NCBI GenBank assembly: GCA_046327745.1 | Contig: JAXLXV010000019.1 | Span: 62,001 to 126,000, forward strand | Origin: JABAQJ01 sp046327745 | GTDB taxonomy: Bacteria > Gemmatimonadota > Gemmatimonadetes > Gemmatimonadales > Gemmatimonadaceae | Reading direction: 5' to 3' | DNA: 64,000 nt | Part shown: one piece after another, positions 50,929 to 61,300 of the stretch | Layout: every line of letters begins with the position of its first letter | Position numbering within the stretch: position 1 is the stretch's first letter | Notes under the pieces: model-generated | What the model was told of the DNA's origin: nothing | The model's input: the letters and a program-made list of their open reading frames with translations, nothing else | Database searches by the model: none | Program-made: the position numbers and the translations under genes

Positions 50929-51319
50929 GGCTGCTGATGGCATCGACTTCCAGCTCAACCAACCAATCGGGATCCACAAAGCGCGATACCTGGACGACGG
51001 TACACGCCGGGCGAATGTCGCCGAAGGCGGCACCGTGGACAGCCGCAACAGCAGGCCAGTCTTCGATACGCGTGAGGAGCACGCGTGTGCGAATGACGTC
51101 ATTGAGCGAGCATCCCGCCTGCGCCAAGGCGGCTTCAGCGATGTGGATGCAGCGACTTGCCTGCGCTGCCGGATCGCCATGGCCCACCGTCTTTCCATCG
51201 TCTCCAATGGGTGCCGTCCCCGCCACAGCAACGTGCGCACCCACACGCACGGCTCGAGAAAAGCCAATGCGCGCCTCGAAGGGGCTGCCTGATGCAATGA
51301 GTTGTCGTTGGGGAGTCAT
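50921..51319 (-). CDS. RidA-family protein, atypical (no catalytic Arg)
   Basis: 132 residues, full RidA length. VRVGAHVAVAGTAPIG, RCIHIAEAALAQAGCSLNDVIRTRVLLTRIEDW and CTVVQVSRFVDPDWLVELEVDAI are the family strands and helix. The imine-deaminase Arg (in PARS) is missing: the sequence reads PACT. It is therefore one of the non-RidA Rid subfamilies with unsettled function. It overlaps the aspartoacylase-like gene by eight bases and follows the nucleotidyltransferase by 13 bases. Confidence 0.9.
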   Translation of the reverse strand: MTPQRQLIASGSPFEARIGFSRAVRVGAHVAVAGTAPIGDDGKTVGHGDPAAQASRCIHIAEAALAQAGCSLNDVIRTRVLLTRIEDWPAVAAVHGAAFGDIRPACTVVQVSRFVDPDWLVELEVDAISSHD

Positions 51320-51332
51320 CGAATCGGGGAGG

Positions 51333-52160
51333 CTACAATCGAACGGTGATGTGTCGCAGGGCGTCTGCCACCGGGCCCACGTCGCCCCGACTCGAGAGGT
51401 CCAACACGCCCGCCGTAACGGGGAACACGCGAATCTTCATCCCCATCTCGCGAACGGCCAGTCGAACCGCATTGGGGAGTTCGAGCTCACCGCGCGCCGA
51501 TGGTTGCACCTGCCGACAGGCATCAAAGAGCGGCGTGGTGAGTGCCCACAGGTTCATGCTGACGAGTGCGTGCGGCCCCATGCGCTCGAAAGTCTCGTCG
51601 TCTGGCTTCTCGACAATATCCTGCAGCCAGCCGTCCGCACTCACGGACAGTAGGGCGAAGGAACGGATCCGCGCGGCGTCGATGTTGCTTTCAGTGATCA
51701 AGGCATGGCGGTCGAAGCCGGGGAGGGCGGCGCCTCCGTATTCGCACAGCGTGCGGTAGGTCGCGATCGGGTAATAGTTGTCCGAGTTGAGGACCAGAAA
51801 GGCGTCACTGCCGGCAAAGGACTCCGCGGCCAGCAACGCATCGGCCGTTCCACGTGGCTGCGCCTGCTCGGCGAACGCCACACGCAGCCGAGCGCGTGAG
51901 AGTTGGCCATAGTATTCGCGGATAGCCGTGTGTTCGGGGCCGATCACCAGGCACACGTCCTGAACGCCAGCGTCGGCGAGTGCACTCAGAACGTAGTCAA
52001 GGAAGGGGCGAGCGGTCGAGTCGCCAGCTTCAACCGGCATGAGCGCCTTCATGCCCGATGCCGCGATGCGCGCCTGACTGTCGCTCAAGCCCGCCTCGTC
52101 GCTTGCCCGGCGCATGCGTGTGCCAAGCCCCCGCGCGAGGATCACGGCCTTTGTCACCAT
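51333..52160 (-). CDS. Sugar-1-phosphate nucleotidyltransferase
   Basis: 275 residues from ATG 52160. VTKAVILARGLGTRMR is the NTP loop (variant ARG for AGG seen in kinase-linked pyrophosphorylases), followed by ALMPVEAGDSTARPFLDYVLSALADAGV, AEQAQPRGTADALLAAE, LVLNSDNYYP (metal-binding Asp) and IVEKPDDE. It should form an NDP-sugar from a sugar 1-phosphate; the nucleotide and sugar are not fixed by the motifs. It lies 7 bases after the cytochrome gene and pairs naturally with the galactokinase-like enzyme. Confidence 0.88.
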   Translation of the reverse strand: MVTKAVILARGLGTRMRRASDEAGLSDSQARIAASGMKALMPVEAGDSTARPFLDYVLSALADAGVQDVCLVIGPEHTAIREYYGQLSRARLRVAFAEQAQPRGTADALLAAESFAGSDAFLVLNSDNYYPIATYRTLCEYGGAALPGFDRHALITESNIDAARIRSFALLSVSADGWLQDIVEKPDDETFERMGPHALVSMNLWALTTPLFDACRQVQPSARGELELPNAVRLAVREMGMKIRVFPVTAGVLDLSSRGDVGPVADALRHITVRL

Positions 52161-52167
52161 GGACGGA

Positions 52168-53022
52168 TCAGTGCGCTGTCGTGCCGTCAGGGATGACGTA
52201 CTGCGTGAGGTAGCGGTGGATCTCGCGAAGGTCCTCATCGCTAAAGTGGCTGAGTCGATAGAGGGCCACCTTGATCATGAGCGAGTCAATCTGCCGGCCA
52301 CCGCGTGCCTCCCCCGTCCGTACGAAGTGAACGAACTCGTCCTCGTTGTAACCGGCGGCACCGGCCAGTGTGGGCGTTAGCATCCCGTCGCCCTCCAGCG
52401 CCGGCCCGTGGCACTCAGGACAGCTGGTCCGCACCAAGTACTCTCCGCGACGCCTTGTCAGGTACAACGAGTCACTCCCGACGCGCGGTACGGAGGGATC
52501 GATCAGGTCGCGTGCGGAGGGGTATTCGCCCAGCAGGATGCCGACACGGCCAAGAAGACCGTAACTGGTGCTCGGCAGGGAGTCTTCACGCGGAGGCGCT
52601 GAGCGTAGGTACCCAATCAGATCCGCGATGTCGCCGTCCGACAGATGGTAGTACATCTCGCTGGGCATTCCCATGAGGGATCGCCCGTCAGGGCGAATAC
52701 CATCGCGAATGCGCCGGGCGAGATCGGCGTCATCCGCCGCTTCTACGACCTTGGTAAGATTCGGCGCCACCAAGCGACCCACGAACGGCGCCTCCATGAA
52801 GACCTTGCCTGACAGGTCCGCCTCGTGACATCCACGACATCCCGCGGTCGTGGCAAGTTCACGCCCATGAGCCACGGACGCGGAGTCCGAGTCGGCGACC
52901 ACTTTGGGCAACGGCACTTGGTAGGTACGGTGCAGCACGACGGTGCTGGCCACATAGATCCCGATGACGCAGAGCAGGATCAGTCCGGCGATGCCTGCGC
53001 CGATGCGTGCCAACCACTTCAT
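52168..53022 (-). CDS. Membrane-anchored dihaem c-type cytochrome
   Basis: 284 residues from ATG 53022, which overlaps the symporter stop (ATGA). One N-terminal membrane helix (IGAGIAGLILLCVIGIYVAS) anchors two cytochrome c domains: CRGCH with a later Met, and CPECH with a later Met. Such proteins pass electrons in the periplasm, often to or from a dehydrogenase of sugars or alcohols. Translational coupling to a sodium symporter is unusual; see findings. A longer in-frame start would sit inside the symporter gene and has no signal. Confidence 0.9.
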   Translation of the reverse strand: MKWLARIGAGIAGLILLCVIGIYVASTVVLHRTYQVPLPKVVADSDSASVAHGRELATTAGCRGCHEADLSGKVFMEAPFVGRLVAPNLTKVVEAADDADLARRIRDGIRPDGRSLMGMPSEMYYHLSDGDIADLIGYLRSAPPREDSLPSTSYGLLGRVGILLGEYPSARDLIDPSVPRVGSDSLYLTRRRGEYLVRTSCPECHGPALEGDGMLTPTLAGAAGYNEDEFVHFVRTGEARGGRQIDSLMIKVALYRLSHFSDEDLREIHRYLTQYVIPDGTTAH

Positions 53023-54806
53023 GTGTTGGCACCCGTGTCCGTCGAGTCCCTCCACATTCGAGGCATGAGCCGCAGCAACGACACGCCGGCGATGACAAAG
53101 ATCACCAGCCACATCACCCCTTGGGTGGTCCGTCCGTACAGGAAGCTCCCCGTTCCAAAGAGCGCCGAATACACAAAGGCACATCCGGCGATCCAGCCCA
53201 CCATGGAATCGGTGAGGGAATCCGTGGATGGTGGTAGTTGCAGCTCACGACGAACGCCCTCCCATCCTGGACCAGCTGGCCGTACGAGTTTGTAAAACTC
53301 CTGCAGCCGCGATCGCGATGTGGGCGTGGAGACGAAGGTCACCACCAACCAGACGACCGTCGTGGTGGCAATGGTGATGACGAGAGACACATCCGATGCG
53401 ATGGTCGCGCCGTTCTTCCGTGCGATGAAGAAGCCGAGGGAGACCAGGAACGAAGAGATCATCGCCGAGACTTCACTCCAGGCATTGATGCGCCACCAGA
53501 ACCAACGAAGGATGTAGATCAGTCCTGTGCCGGCACCGATTGAAAGGATCAGGTCGAAGCTCTCCTTGGCGGTATCCAGGAGAAACGTCAACGACGCCGC
53601 GCAGATCATGAGTCCAGCAGTGGTCAGCCGGCCCACAAAGACATAGTGCCGCTCACTTTCTCCGGGACGCAGGAAGCGGCGGTAGAAGTCGTGCACCAGG
53701 TACGACGTCCCCCAATTCAGATGCGTCTCGATCGTCGAGCGATAGGCAGCAAGGAGTCCAGCGACCATCGCGCCAAGAAAACCGGCAGGTAGGAACTTGA
53801 GCATCGCCGGGTATGCCATATCGTGCCCGATGAGCTTTGGGTCCACGTACGGGTACGCCTTGGCGATGTCACTCAGCTGCGGAAAGACCAGCGTTGAGGC
53901 TAACGCGACCAGAATCCACGGCCACGGCCGGAGCGCGTAGTGCATCACGTTGAAGAACAGCGTGCCAGTGACGGCATCCTTCTCCGACTTTGAGGCCAGC
54001 ATGCGTTGGGCGATGTAGCTCCCACCGCCAGGCTCCGCGCCGGGATACCAGACGGACCACCACTGGATGGTGATGGGGATGATCATCACCGACATGGCCA
54101 CGCTCCAGTTGCTGCTGAAGTCGGGGAGCAGGTTCAAGCGTTCCGCCGGGATCTTCTGCAGCAAGCCAGCCAGTCCTCCCACTTCCGGCTGTTGCAACGC
54201 GAAGTAGGCGACCGCAAAGGTGCTGGACATCGTGATCAAGAACTGGATGGAGTCCGTTACCAGCACGCCCCACAGCCCGGACACCGAGGCAAAGAAGATC
54301 GTAATCACCGAGGCGAACGCCAATGTTTTCCCCATTGGCCAGCCCAGCACGATGTTGCCGATCTTTGCGGCCGCCAGGTTCACCGTGGCCATGATGACGC
54401 AATTGAAGAACAGTCCCAGATACACGGCGCGGAATCCACGCACGAACGTCGCCGCCTTGCCGGAGTAGCGGAGCTCATAGAACTCGAGATCCGTCATCAC
54501 TCGCGAGCGGCGCCACATCTTGGCGAAGAAAAACACGGTCATCATCCCTGTGAGCAGGAATGACCACCAAAGCCAGTTGTCGGCGACGCCTCGTTCCCGG
54601 ACCATGTTGGTGACGAGGTTCGGCGTGTCGGTGCTGAACGTCGTGGCCACCATGGAGATGCCGACCAGCCACCACGGGGCCGCTCGCCCCGACGTGAAGA
54701 ACTCCTCAGTGCTGGAGCCGGCGCGCTTGTAAAAGAAGATCGCCGGAAGGAACGAGATGATGATCGAGGCCGCGACGATCAACCAATCGATGGCAACGAG
54801 TCGCAT
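53019..54806 (-). CDS. Sodium:solute symporter (SSS family, SGLT-like)
   Basis: 595 residues with about 14 hydrophobic segments. RLVAIDWLIVAASIIISFLP begins the chain; EEFFTSGRAAPWWLVGISMVATTFSTDTPNLVTNMVRE is the SSS sodium-site region; DLEFYELRYSGKAATFVRGFRA and TIQWWSVWYPGAEPGGGSYIAQRM are typical of the sugar-type branch. It takes up an unknown sugar or organic acid with Na+. First gene of the six-gene minus-strand run; divergent from the GH20 gene (115-base spacer), so hydrolysis of a glycoside and uptake of its product may be linked. Confidence 0.93.
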   Translation of the reverse strand: MRLVAIDWLIVAASIIISFLPAIFFYKRAGSSTEEFFTSGRAAPWWLVGISMVATTFSTDTPNLVTNMVRERGVADNWLWWSFLLTGMMTVFFFAKMWRRSRVMTDLEFYELRYSGKAATFVRGFRAVYLGLFFNCVIMATVNLAAAKIGNIVLGWPMGKTLAFASVITIFFASVSGLWGVLVTDSIQFLITMSSTFAVAYFALQQPEVGGLAGLLQKIPAERLNLLPDFSSNWSVAMSVMIIPITIQWWSVWYPGAEPGGGSYIAQRMLASKSEKDAVTGTLFFNVMHYALRPWPWILVALASTLVFPQLSDIAKAYPYVDPKLIGHDMAYPAMLKFLPAGFLGAMVAGLLAAYRSTIETHLNWGTSYLVHDFYRRFLRPGESERHYVFVGRLTTAGLMICAASLTFLLDTAKESFDLILSIGAGTGLIYILRWFWWRINAWSEVSAMISSFLVSLGFFIARKNGATIASDVSLVITIATTTVVWLVVTFVSTPTSRSRLQEFYKLVRPAGPGWEGVRRELQLPPSTDSLTDSMVGWIAGCAFVYSALFGTGSFLYGRTTQGVMWLVIFVIAGVSLLRLMPRMWRDSTDTGANT

Positions 54807-54921
54807 GAGTGCGTCGGGGGAAGTCAGGAGGTGCGGGCACGCCGGCGTGCGCCACCGAAGCCGCTAAGATACGGCGTCGGGCCGAGTGGCGATATGGTGA
54901 CCAGACCACGCTCTGGCCCCG

Positions 54922-57057
54922 ATGGCGACCCCCGGTCAGATTCGCTGCATGCAGCTGCGCACCCCACTGCTAGCGCTCCTCTCCTTGCTGGCGCCGGCCC
55001 GTGCAAAGGAACCGGCGTCAAGGCGCGAGCCGGCCCGCGGCGTAACCACCACGGCGACCGGTCACCTGATGCCGGTTCCGGCGCACCTGCAATGGAGCAC
55101 CGGCGCCCTGCGCGTCGACTCGGCCTTCACGATGGCCGTCGTTAGGCAGGTGGACGATCGCCTACCGCGCGCGATCGCCCGCTTGCGAACGCGGTTGGAG
55201 GCGCGCGTTGGCGCTCCACTCCCGCACCTCATCGCCCGGGATACCACAGGCGCCACCCTGCACATCGACATCAGCGCGGCCGGACAGCACGTCCAGGGTC
55301 CGGGCGAAGATGAGCGCTATTCGCTCACGATTGACTCCGTCCATGCGGACTTGCGCGCCGCGACGATGGTGGGCGCCCTGCGCGGCATGGAAACACTGGT
55401 GCAGCTGCTGGACGTGCGTCAGGGGCGACTCGTCCTACCGGCCGTGACCATTGATGACGCGCCGCGCTTTGCCTGGCGCGGGCTCCTGCTGGATGTGGCG
55501 CGCCACTTCGTGCCCGTCGAGGGGGTCAAGCGCACAGTGGATGGCATGGCCGCGGTGAAGCTGAACGTGCTGCATTGGCACCTGTCGGATGACCAGGGCT
55601 TTCGTGTGGAAAGCAAGCGCTATCCGAAGCTGACGGCGTCGGGTTCGGACGGCGAGTTTTACACCCAAGAGCAAGTCCGCGAGGTCGTCGCCTACGCGCG
55701 TGACCGCGGGATCCGTGTCGTTCCTGAGTTCGACATGCCGAGTCACTCCACGGCGGTCCTGGTCGGATATCCGCAGTTCGCCAGCATCCCGGGGAAGTAC
55801 GAGATCGTGCGCACCTACGGTTCCGGCGAGGCGTCATTCGATCCGGGCAACGAGGCGACGTACGCGTTCATCGAGCGCCTTGTCGGAGAGATGACCCGCC
55901 TCTTTCCCGACGAGTATTGGCATGTCGGTGGCGACGAAGTGGAAGCCAAGCACTGGAATCGCAGTGCACGTGTTCGAGCGTTCAAGCGTCGACGACACCT
56001 GACATCCAACCAGGAGGTCCAGGCGTACTTCAACACACGCCTGATGAGCATCCTGACCCGTCACAAGCGACGCATGGTGGGATGGGACGAAGTGCTTCAC
56101 GCGAAACTCCCGCGTGGCACAGTCGTGCAGTCGTGGCGCGGCGAGAAATACCTTGGCCAAGCCACCTCCGGTGGCTATCAGAGCTTGCTGTCGGCGCCCT
56201 ACTACTTGGACCATATCAAGACGGCAGAAGAGCACTACATGGCAGATCCTATTCCCCCATGGACTGACCTGACGGAAGCTCAACAGGCGCTAGTGTTAGG
56301 CGGCGAGGCCTGCATGTGGAGCGAACATGTCAACGCCGAGACGATCGACTCACGCTTGTGGCCGCGACTCGGCGTGATCGCCGAGCGATTCTGGTCGCCT
56401 CGCGAGGTGAACAACGTGGCCGACATGTACCGACGCATGAACTTGCTGGACCAACAGATGGCGGAGTTCGGTTTGGGCCGTCACCTGCATCAGGAGCACA
56501 TGGTGCGGCGCATGACAGCCGACGACAGTGTACGCGAGGCCTCGCTCACCCTGCTCGAGGCGATCGCTCCTCCCACGTTCGGGCAGCGCATCCGGGGACA
56601 ACGCACCACGCAGTTGACGCCATTGGTTCACATGATCGATGCTGCCGTCCCGGATCCTGTCGGTCGATGGGAGTCGTCGCGACTGGTGAGCCAACTGCTC
56701 GGCGACCCCGCGATGGCGTGGGGAGGATCGGATAGCGAACCACCAGGCGACGCGCGTCAGCGGTTGGTGGCGATGCTGGCGCGTTGGCGCGCGGCGGTCC
56801 CGGTCGTACGAGCGGGGGCGACCGGAGCGCCGTTCATTGGAGAGCTTGTGCCTGCGGCCGACGCCTTGGACCGTGTGAGCGCGATTGGCTTGGAGGCGCT
56901 GGAGTACGTCGGCACGGGGATGCGAGCCCCTCAGGGCTGGGCGGACCCGTTGCTGCTCGAGCTGAACGACTTGGAGCAACCCCAGATGCTGTTGCGGCTG
57001 GCCGTGGTGCCGGCGGTGCGCCGGCTGGTGAACGCGGCGGCCCTCAACTCCCACTAG
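54922..57057 (+). CDS. Exported GH20 beta-N-acetylhexosaminidase
   Basis: 711 residues (708-702 if the ATG at 54949 is used; neither has a good ribosome site). Sec signal LRTPLLALLSLLAPARA. The GH20b domain covers about 50-165, and the catalytic barrel follows: FAWRGLLLDVARHFVPV, LNVLHWHLSDDQGFRVE, VVPEFDMPSHSTAVL, WHVGGDEVEAKHW with the catalytic Asp-Glu pair, and WSEHVNAETIDSRLWPRLGVIAERFWS. It removes terminal GlcNAc or GalNAc in the periplasm by substrate-assisted catalysis. A C-terminal helical domain (about 560-700) is usual for several GH20 enzymes. Confidence 0.95.
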   Translation: MATPGQIRCMQLRTPLLALLSLLAPARAKEPASRREPARGVTTTATGHLMPVPAHLQWSTGALRVDSAFTMAVVRQVDDRLPRAIARLRTRLEARVGAPLPHLIARDTTGATLHIDISAAGQHVQGPGEDERYSLTIDSVHADLRAATMVGALRGMETLVQLLDVRQGRLVLPAVTIDDAPRFAWRGLLLDVARHFVPVEGVKRTVDGMAAVKLNVLHWHLSDDQGFRVESKRYPKLTASGSDGEFYTQEQVREVVAYARDRGIRVVPEFDMPSHSTAVLVGYPQFASIPGKYEIVRTYGSGEASFDPGNEATYAFIERLVGEMTRLFPDEYWHVGGDEVEAKHWNRSARVRAFKRRRHLTSNQEVQAYFNTRLMSILTRHKRRMVGWDEVLHAKLPRGTVVQSWRGEKYLGQATSGGYQSLLSAPYYLDHIKTAEEHYMADPIPPWTDLTEAQQALVLGGEACMWSEHVNAETIDSRLWPRLGVIAERFWSPREVNNVADMYRRMNLLDQQMAEFGLGRHLHQEHMVRRMTADDSVREASLTLLEAIAPPTFGQRIRGQRTTQLTPLVHMIDAAVPDPVGRWESSRLVSQLLGDPAMAWGGSDSEPPGDARQRLVAMLARWRAAVPVVRAGATGAPFIGELVPAADALDRVSAIGLEALEYVGTGMRAPQGWADPLLLELNDLEQPQMLLRLAVVPAVRRLVNAAALNSH

Positions 57058-57083
57058 CGCCGGACGCCCAGCGGCGTCCGGCG
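57058..57083. terminator. Hairpin between convergent genes
   Basis: CGCCGGACGCC (57058-57068) pairs perfectly with GGCGTCCGGCG (57073-57083), loop CAGC, immediately after the GH20 stop codon. There is no T run on either strand, but the position between convergent stops suggests a shared transcription end. Confidence 0.6.
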
Positions 57084-57092
57084 AAGGGTTGC

Positions 57093-58271
57093 CTAACGGA
57101 AGGTGATCTGCAACAGCGGTTGGTCCATGCGCAGGAAGCCGGTCGTGTGCGCATACGTCACGTACTGGACCTGGCCATTTTGCTGCGCGTACTCGGTGTG
57201 CACTTCCGCGGCATAACTGGTGTTGCCATTCCAACCCGGGCGAGCGGTAGCGACCTTCCGCCAACCAGACCATGGACCCCACGGATCGTAGGCCACCCGC
57301 ATGAGGATGTCGTCGGAAAATACCTTGCTGTAGAACAACACCCAGACCTTCAGGTACGGGCTATAGACGACGGTGTTCCCGGCAGCTCCACCACGGAAGA
57401 CCGTGTCCGCCGTCGTGGGGTCAGACGTCCAGCTGCCATCGCTGTGGTGGAATTCCCATTTCGACTTTGTAAGCGCATCGGCCAGTAGCACTCGGCCGAT
57501 CCGGCAATGCATCTGCAGGAGTCCGGCGGTGCAGCCGTAGGAAAAGAGCGTGTCGCCCTTGGTGGTGGCGCCGCTGGTGAACTGCACCTCGGTGGAGTCC
57601 CACATGAGTGTGGGATCGGGATTGCCGGGATTCTGGATCGGGCGCGTGAAGGTGCCATTCCCCGTGCCGACAGCGATCCCACCGCCAATGTTCGTCCACG
57701 TAGACTGACCGGCGATCCTCCAGATTTCGCCGTAGAAGATCAAGGCGCGGTTGCGCTTGGGATCGGCGACGATTGCTCCGGGCCACATGGCGTACTCTGC
57801 GCCGCACGGCTGGGCGGTGCAGTGACGCGTGTCGTGGTCGTAGTTGTACTGCGTCTCGAACGCCGTGTAGGGCATGAACTCCCCGGGATGTCCGGAGGCG
57901 TCTACGTAGTCGTTAGTGAGGGTGATGCCGTCCGCGGCATTGAGGTCGGTGGTCCACGACAGCGTGTTATCGTCCCAGTTCAGGCCGTTCGCGTTAGGCA
58001 CGGAGAGCGGTGTGTCCCCAAAGGTCCAGACCGATCGATTGCCAATCCGCCCACTGAAGTTGCCGTCGCGGCCGTAGATCACGGCGTTTTGCACCACGGT
58101 GCCGATATCCACGGCGGATTGGATCGCCGGAATGGGTGGCGCACCAGCGACGACGGCGGCGTCGACGTCCATCGTCGACGGAGTTACCGCCACCGTGGGA
58201 TCGGTGGTGTCTGCGCAGGCGGAAACCAACACGGCCACCAGAACCGCTGTCATGGAAATCGGGAACCGCAT
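57093..58271 (-). CDS. Lipoprotein with DUF4185-like beta-propeller
   Basis: 392 residues; lipoprotein signal with lipobox VSAC (SMTAVLVAVLVSACADTTDP). The body has repeated beta-strand motifs: GRIGNRSVWTFGDTPL (the W.FGDT of DUF4185/GH43-like propellers), YAMWPGAIVADPKRNRALIFYGEIW, IGRVLLADALTKSKWEFH, NTVVYSPYLKVWVLFYSKVFSDDILMRVA and GPWSGWRKVATARPG. A sugar-binding or glycoside-acting five-bladed propeller on the cell surface is a fair guess. The stop codon is TAG inside a CGTTAGGC word (57091-57098). Convergent to GH20. Confidence 0.75.
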   Translation of the reverse strand: MRFPISMTAVLVAVLVSACADTTDPTVAVTPSTMDVDAAVVAGAPPIPAIQSAVDIGTVVQNAVIYGRDGNFSGRIGNRSVWTFGDTPLSVPNANGLNWDDNTLSWTTDLNAADGITLTNDYVDASGHPGEFMPYTAFETQYNYDHDTRHCTAQPCGAEYAMWPGAIVADPKRNRALIFYGEIWRIAGQSTWTNIGGGIAVGTGNGTFTRPIQNPGNPDPTLMWDSTEVQFTSGATTKGDTLFSYGCTAGLLQMHCRIGRVLLADALTKSKWEFHHSDGSWTSDPTTADTVFRGGAAGNTVVYSPYLKVWVLFYSKVFSDDILMRVAYDPWGPWSGWRKVATARPGWNGNTSYAAEVHTEYAQQNGQVQYVTYAHTTGFLRMDQPLLQITFR

Positions 58272-58308
58272 TACGACCTCATCTCAGTGGCAGAGGAGTT
58301 ATCGATCG

Positions 58309-61300
58309 TTAGGAGATGGTCTTTTTCTGAGGCACGAACACGGCCGGGATCTTCAGTTCTTCGAGCATCTTGTTGAACGCGGCCAGATCCGTGTCTTCGA
58401 TCTGCTGCAGCCTACGCAATTGCTCGGCCACCTTGCCTGACAAGTCGGTAAAGACCTCGCCATGCTGTTTGGTGGGTCCGTAATCGCCCGTCTGCACCTG
58501 AGCGTTGAGCGACAGCAACATGTTGTAGAGCCGGATCGGCTGATCCAGTGTGCACTGATCCACGTGGCAGCCGATCTCGTACAGTTCGCTACGCACGACT
58601 TCCAGTTTCTTGCGAACGTCCTTCGCTGCGTCTCCGACACGCTTGGCGAATGGCTCGTCTTTGACCTGGGACGCTCGGGCATCGAGTTGGGACTGGATGC
58701 TTTCCAGTCGCAGCGTCCCATCGACCAGCTCGGTCAGACGATCGCGTGTACGTATCGCCAGCTCATACTGTGCGAGTAGCTCGCTCTGCGGTGTCTTGAC
58801 GCGAGGATCAGACACGATCTCGAAGCGCTGCGTCAGCGTGTCCTTGTCGACGATCAGGCGCACCGCGTAATTGCCGGGAGGAGCCACCGGTCCGTCGGTG
58901 AAACCTTCATCAAGCACCGTGTTCTTGAGCGACTTGGCGCCTGGGTAGCGCATTCCCCAAACAAAGCGATTGGTGCCGGCGCGAGCCGAAACCACTGAAT
59001 CGCCAGCTTCGTGCGCCACGCTGTCTCGCCGCGCCAGGTCGGCGCGTTGTGCGAGTGAATCGTTGGCGTAGCTCTTGGTCGTATCCTTCTCCGTCGGCTC
59101 GGACGAGTAGGTCCGAATGACTTTTCCCGCCGCATCCAGGAATTGCAGGGAGATCTTTCCAGACGGTGCGTCTTTCAGGAAGTAGTCGACGTACGCGCCA
59201 GAAAGAGGGTTCTCGCCCGCGGGCCCGCCACGGAATCGTCCGCCGGACCAGCGGATCGCTTTCGCCGGCGCAAAGAGATGGGCCTTCTTGGCGGTGATGG
59301 AGTCGCCGAGGGTGCGCAGGAGCGAGATGTCGTCGATCGCCCAGAAGGCGCGCCCGTGGGTGGCGGCGATGAGGTCGTTGCCATGCACGCGCAGGTCGCG
59401 CACGCTCACGCGCGGCAGGTTCAACTGCAACGTTTGCCACGTCGCGCCGTCGTTGAAGGACACGTAGACGCCGGCCTCGGTGCCGGCGTACAGCAGGCCG
59501 CGACGCACTGGGTCCTCGCGGATCGTCCGCGTGTACGCGTTTGCGGCGATGCCGTTGGTGATGAGCGTCCACGTCTTGCCGTAGTCCGTCGTCTTCCACA
59601 GAGACGGGCGGAAGTCATCCTGCTGGTAGCGGTTCGCGGCCACGTATGCCGTGCCCGCGTCGTAGTGCGAAGGCTCGATCACCGCGGTGCGCGTGAACTT
59701 GCCATAGGTCGGCGGTGTCACGTTCGACCAGCTGGCGCCCCCGTCGCGCGAGACATGCAACAGGCCATCGTCCGACCCTGCCCACAACACTCCCTGAGTG
59801 ACGGGGGATTCGTTGAAGGCATAGATGGTCGCGTACCACTCGGTGCCGGTCATGTCGCCGTGGATGGGCCCCCCCGACCTGCCTAACGTGGCTGGGTCGT
59901 GAACGGTCAGGTCCGGTGAGATCTTCTCCCAGCTTGCTCCTTCGTTCTTCGAGCGCCAGACATTCTGCGACGTCACGTACAGTGTGCTGGGGTCGTGCGG
60001 GGAGATCAGCGTCGGGAAGGTCCACTGGAACCGGTTCGGGACGTCACCAGCCGCCCACCCATCGTAGTTCATCAACCAGACCGAGATGTCGCGCTCCTGG
60101 CGGGTGCCGCGGTCGACCCGGGAGAGCTGACCCATGTAGCAGCCACCGTACGTCACGTCGGGATTTCGCGGATCCACGGAGATCGTCGCGTTCTCACATC
60201 CCGCCACGCTGAAGTAATCCCGCTCGCCGATCGCTCCGTCATCGGAGCGGCTAGCGACAGCGATGGCCGAATTGTCCTGTTGTGCCCCGTAGAGGAAGTA
60301 CGGCCAACGATTGTCCGTGGTGACGTGATAGAACTGGGCGGTCGGCTGGTTGTAGATGCTGGACCAGGTCTCGCCATAGTCATACGAGATCGTGGCACCA
60401 CCGTCGTTGGCATTCATCAAGTGACGCGAATCATTCGGGTCGACCCACGTCTGGTGCGTGTCGCCGTGCGGGACCCGCACGCGCGAGAACGTCTTGCCGG
60501 CATCGATGCTGCGCCACACCGACAGGTTCATCACGTAGACGGTGTTCTCGTCTTTCGGGTCGGCAGTGACGGCGGAATAGTAGAACGCGCGTACGGACCA
60601 CTTCTGGTCCAGACTCGCCGCGGTCCACGTGTCACCGGCGTCGTCAGAGCGGTAAATACCACCTAACGAGTCCGTCGCCTCGACACTGGCGTAGATCCGG
60701 CGTGGATTCGCCGGCGAGACGGAGATGCCGATCTTGCCCAGCATCTTCCGGGGAAGCCCCGGATTGAAGGTGATCTCCTGCCACGTGTCACCTCCGTCGG
60801 TTGTCTTCCATAACCCGCTGCGTCCGCCACCGGAGTTCATGCCCCAGGGCATACGCTGGAACTTCCACATGGCGGCGTACACGATCCGCGGGTTCGAGGG
60901 ATCCATGGACAGGTCGATCGCGCCGGTGCTGTCATTCAAGAAGAGCACCTTCTTCCACGACTTGCCGCCGTCCGTGGTCCGGAAAACGCCGCGTTCAGCA
61001 TTGGGCCCGAAGGCGTGACCCATGGCCGCGACGAACACGCGGTCGGGATCGCGCGGGTCCACAACGATGTCGGGGATCTGGTAGGTGTCGGCCAGGCCCA
61101 GGTGCTGCCACGTTTCACCGGCGTCCGTTGAGCGATAGACGCCCGTGCCATAGGTGAGATCCTCGCGCAGCTGCCCTTCGCCCGTGCCGACGTAAATGAC
61201 GTTAGGGTCCGACGGCGCAACGGTCACCACGCCCACGGAGGAGATGTCGGTCTTGTCGTCGGTGATGTTCCGCCAGGTTTGCCCGCCGTTGGTCGTCTTC

